From Sinotaia quadrata (lineage: Eukaryota; Mollusca; Gastropoda; Architaenioglossa; Viviparidae), in NCBI GenBank assembly GCA_028829895.1, contig CM054179.1, positions 100,587,875 through 100,651,874 on the forward strand: DNA of 64,000 nt, in the 5' to 3' direction. Below the pieces are notes generated by a model. The model saw only the letters and a program-made list of their open reading frames with translations. It had not been told where the DNA came from and did no database searches. The position numbers and the translations under genes are program-made. Below, in pieces: positions 61,926 through 64,000 of the stretch (the first letter of the stretch is position 1; every line of letters begins with the position of its first letter).

Positions 61926-62468
61926 CACTATTACAGTAGCTGAATCAGTTTTGTTTCTTACTATCTTGCATATCTGATACATATTTTTCAATACCAGCTT
62001 ATAATTATTGCAGGAATCACCAGATCGATTTTTACCAACTTAAACGATTGAACAATAACAGCATAATTAAAATGTTATTTATCCTGGTGGAATATTAGAC
62101 TACTTGGCTATTAGATATATAATTGTGAAAATGAAAAGCAAATCAATCGTAGCAAGGCAGTGAGTGTTATACTTGGTGTATCAAGAGTTATTGCTCTTTG
62201 CTCTTTAACTTTTCATGTAGCCTAATTAATTGTTAACAATGCGCCTCACAATCGCTATACTCATAAATAAACATGGATAGAAATAAAGTCCAAGTGTTGA
62301 TTCAAATGCAGTACACTGAGATGCACCCGACGTACGGAACTTTACAACGCATTGATACCCGCATATCTTGCTTTTGCTGTACATATATTTATTTAATTGC
62401 ATGTGCTCTACTCTAAATAATTCAGCGCTAGATAGTTTCTCAAATTTATTTGCACTAGCGTTGAACTT

Positions 62469-62470
<2 letters not shown>

Positions 62471-62535
<65 letters not shown>
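62471..62535. repeat. (CA)n microsatellite next to a hAT-like element
   Basis: About 32 CA units ending just left of the element at 62544. Confidence 0.97.
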
Positions 62536-62537
<2 letters not shown>

Positions 62538-62543
62538 AATACG

Positions 62544-62712
62544 CAGAGCCTTCTTAACAGCATTATAGCCCCACGGGCAAAGTAGTGCACTGGGGCCCCT
62601 ACCCACACAACCACTCACAGAAATAAAAATGTAAATGGTCGATAAAATGCCCCATATGCCCTTGAGGTCCCGGGCTTAACTGCCCGGGTGTCCATGCGTT
62701 AAGATGGCACTG
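62544..62712. mobile_element. hAT-like MITE, family A copy 2, 169 bp
   Basis: Same layout as 22441-22610: begins CAGAGCCTTCTTAACAGCAT, shares the GGGCAAAG.AGTGCACT and GGCCCCTACC blocks, and ends GTTAAGATGGCACTG. The left end carries substitutions and no clean 8-bp duplication is visible, so this copy is older or inserted into repeat. Confidence 0.8.
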
Positions 62713-63281
62713 TTCATACATCTGCTATTCTTTTAGCTGTACATTTCTATCGTATCTCTTATTGAGGAGGAAGGGAAATCAAACAGGCAGGCAAACAATA
62801 AGACAGACAGCCGTCAGTTTCCATGGTTACTAACACTAACTGCAACAATCAATGATACACTTTTTCATTCTAGAAAATGTATTCAGTACCAATCTCCCAC
62901 ATCCAAAAGAATTAAACAAAAACACTAAATGCCCAGAACTGACAAAAGGTACACATTTGAACCCAAAAACAGAAGGAGGATTTTGTCTCAAAGACTGTAC
63001 AACATATTTATGCATGCAAACCGAAAATATTATAATTTTCAATTTTGTTTACTTGAGATTTCGAGAGAAAAGAATAAATTTTCCTCAGTGAGTTTACAAC
63101 ACATTTCTGCATGCAGACCATCTATATTATCGTATGCACCTCTCACACATTCCGTTTATTCATTGATTGAATAATTCGTATCGATAGGAAGTATATTGTT
63201 GTGGTTTTCTTGCTAGTAATCTGCCTTGTGTTCACTAACACCAGCATTTGAATTAATAATAGAGTTACATACTTTTGAAAG

Positions 63282-63385
63282 TAATATAGTTTGTTAATTA
63301 TCCCCTCTGAAGGGTAATACTTATATATAATATAGTAATATAGTTTGTTAATTATCCCCTCTGAAGGGTTATACTTTTTCTTTCG
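63282..63385. repeat. 55-bp direct duplication
   Basis: TAATATAGTTTGTTAATTAT then CCCCTCTGAAGGGT, at 63282 and 63337. Confidence 0.9.
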
Positions 63386-63764
63386 TATCACATCAGCTTG
63401 TTACCACGGATACCTACAAATGCTGGTATCTCCTACACGTGGATCTTGATACAGATATGTTATGCCAGGTACTCCATTACTGAGCATTTAAGCAATTAAA
63501 GACTGTTTGCTAAGTTCTTGTAGTTTACTGTTGCGATTTTAAATCTTTTGTTCAGTGATTGGTTACAAGAATTTAACTCCATCTTAAACATGCATGCTTA
63601 GGTTAATTTTTTAAAGCAACCATTTTGTTTTCCGGAAACCTGACAATACAGTACGAATTGATAAACAGTCAAATTGATTGCTCATATCTCCTATAACAGT
63701 AAACCGTTTAGCAAGCTCAAACGTGCGTGCTGTGCAAAAACTCTCCCATTGTTTCTTCTTGTCT

Positions 63765-64000
63765 GCTTCTTTCACGGATCATTGCACCCACTCTCTGCAT
63801 TTTTCACGGATCATTGCACCCACTCTCTGCATTTTACACGGATCATTGCAACCACTCTCTGATCTCGGTGCGTCGTGAGAGGTCTGCATCTTTCACGGAT
63901 CATTGCACCCACTCTCTGCATCTTTCACGGATCATTGCACCCATTCTCTGATCTCGGTGCGTCGTGAGAGGTCTGCATCTGTTACGTGTTTAGTCACCCG
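63765..64000. repeat. ~31-bp minisatellite with higher-order unit, running to the window end
   Basis: Units TTTCACGGATCATTGCACCC followed by ACTCTCTGCAT. Two groups are each closed by GATCTCGGTGCGTCGTGAGA, suggesting a larger repeating block. Open frames in it are artefacts. Confidence 0.9.

Larger units (their letters stand above)
60990..63280. other. Intergenic right of ACE
   Basis: No gene supported outside the repeats listed separately. Short open frames near 62850-63170 have no recognisable domain. Confidence 0.5.

Overview
This is AT-rich, intron-rich animal nuclear DNA. It is most likely from a lophotrochozoan invertebrate, and my best guess is a gastropod mollusc. The guess rests on the protein flavour of the genes, a secreted single-domain ACE, heavy minisatellite and (GT)n content, non-autonomous hAT-like elements, and three copies of an 11-mer (GGGAGATAACT) that I associate with molluscan genomes. 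Nothing bacterial, viral or organellar is visible.

Four protein genes are supported, each rebuilt by joining exons at GT-AG boundaries with consistent phase. (1) 493-9303, minus strand: 5' half of an arylsulfatase B-like sulfatase running off the left edge, with a probable non-coding first exon ending at 9805. (2) 10331-25459, plus strand: CCDC13, a centriolar-satellite/ciliary coiled-coil protein, 17 coding exons, 721 aa, complete, head-to-head with the sulfatase. (3) 29027-31021, minus strand: SEM1/DSS1, the small acidic proteasome-lid and BRCA2-binding protein, 3 exons, 75 aa, complete, tail-to-tail with CCDC13. (4) 46993-60315, plus strand: a single-domain, apparently secreted angiotensin-converting enzyme (M2 peptidyl-dipeptidase), 11 coding exons, 675 aa, complete. 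The genes share no obvious pathway; the order is ordinary eukaryotic gene neighbourhood.

Between SEM1 and ACE lie about 16 kb without a supported coding gene. They hold minisatellites (an 80-bp unit in five near-identical copies, a 211-bp duplication, ~65-bp and ~28-bp arrays), microsatellites, a TATA+CRE promoter-like segment near 33.9-34.4 kb and a SINE-like tRNA remnant. ACE introns hold a complete 1.84-kb solo LTR with a 5-bp target duplication and several minisatellites. The right end (60.3-64 kb) is repeats and a hAT-like element.

The strongest observation is a cluster of three homologous 113-bp exons in the sulfatase gene (3485-4225). Including none, or any two, gives an early stop, so exactly one must be chosen: a mutually exclusive exon cluster that swaps the segment ending at the catalytic lysine. 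Second are ACE minisatellites that appear to have grown out of its own splice junctions (intron 1 donor, intron 1 acceptor, intron 9 donor). Third is loss of both ligands of the second chloride site of ACE with the first site kept.
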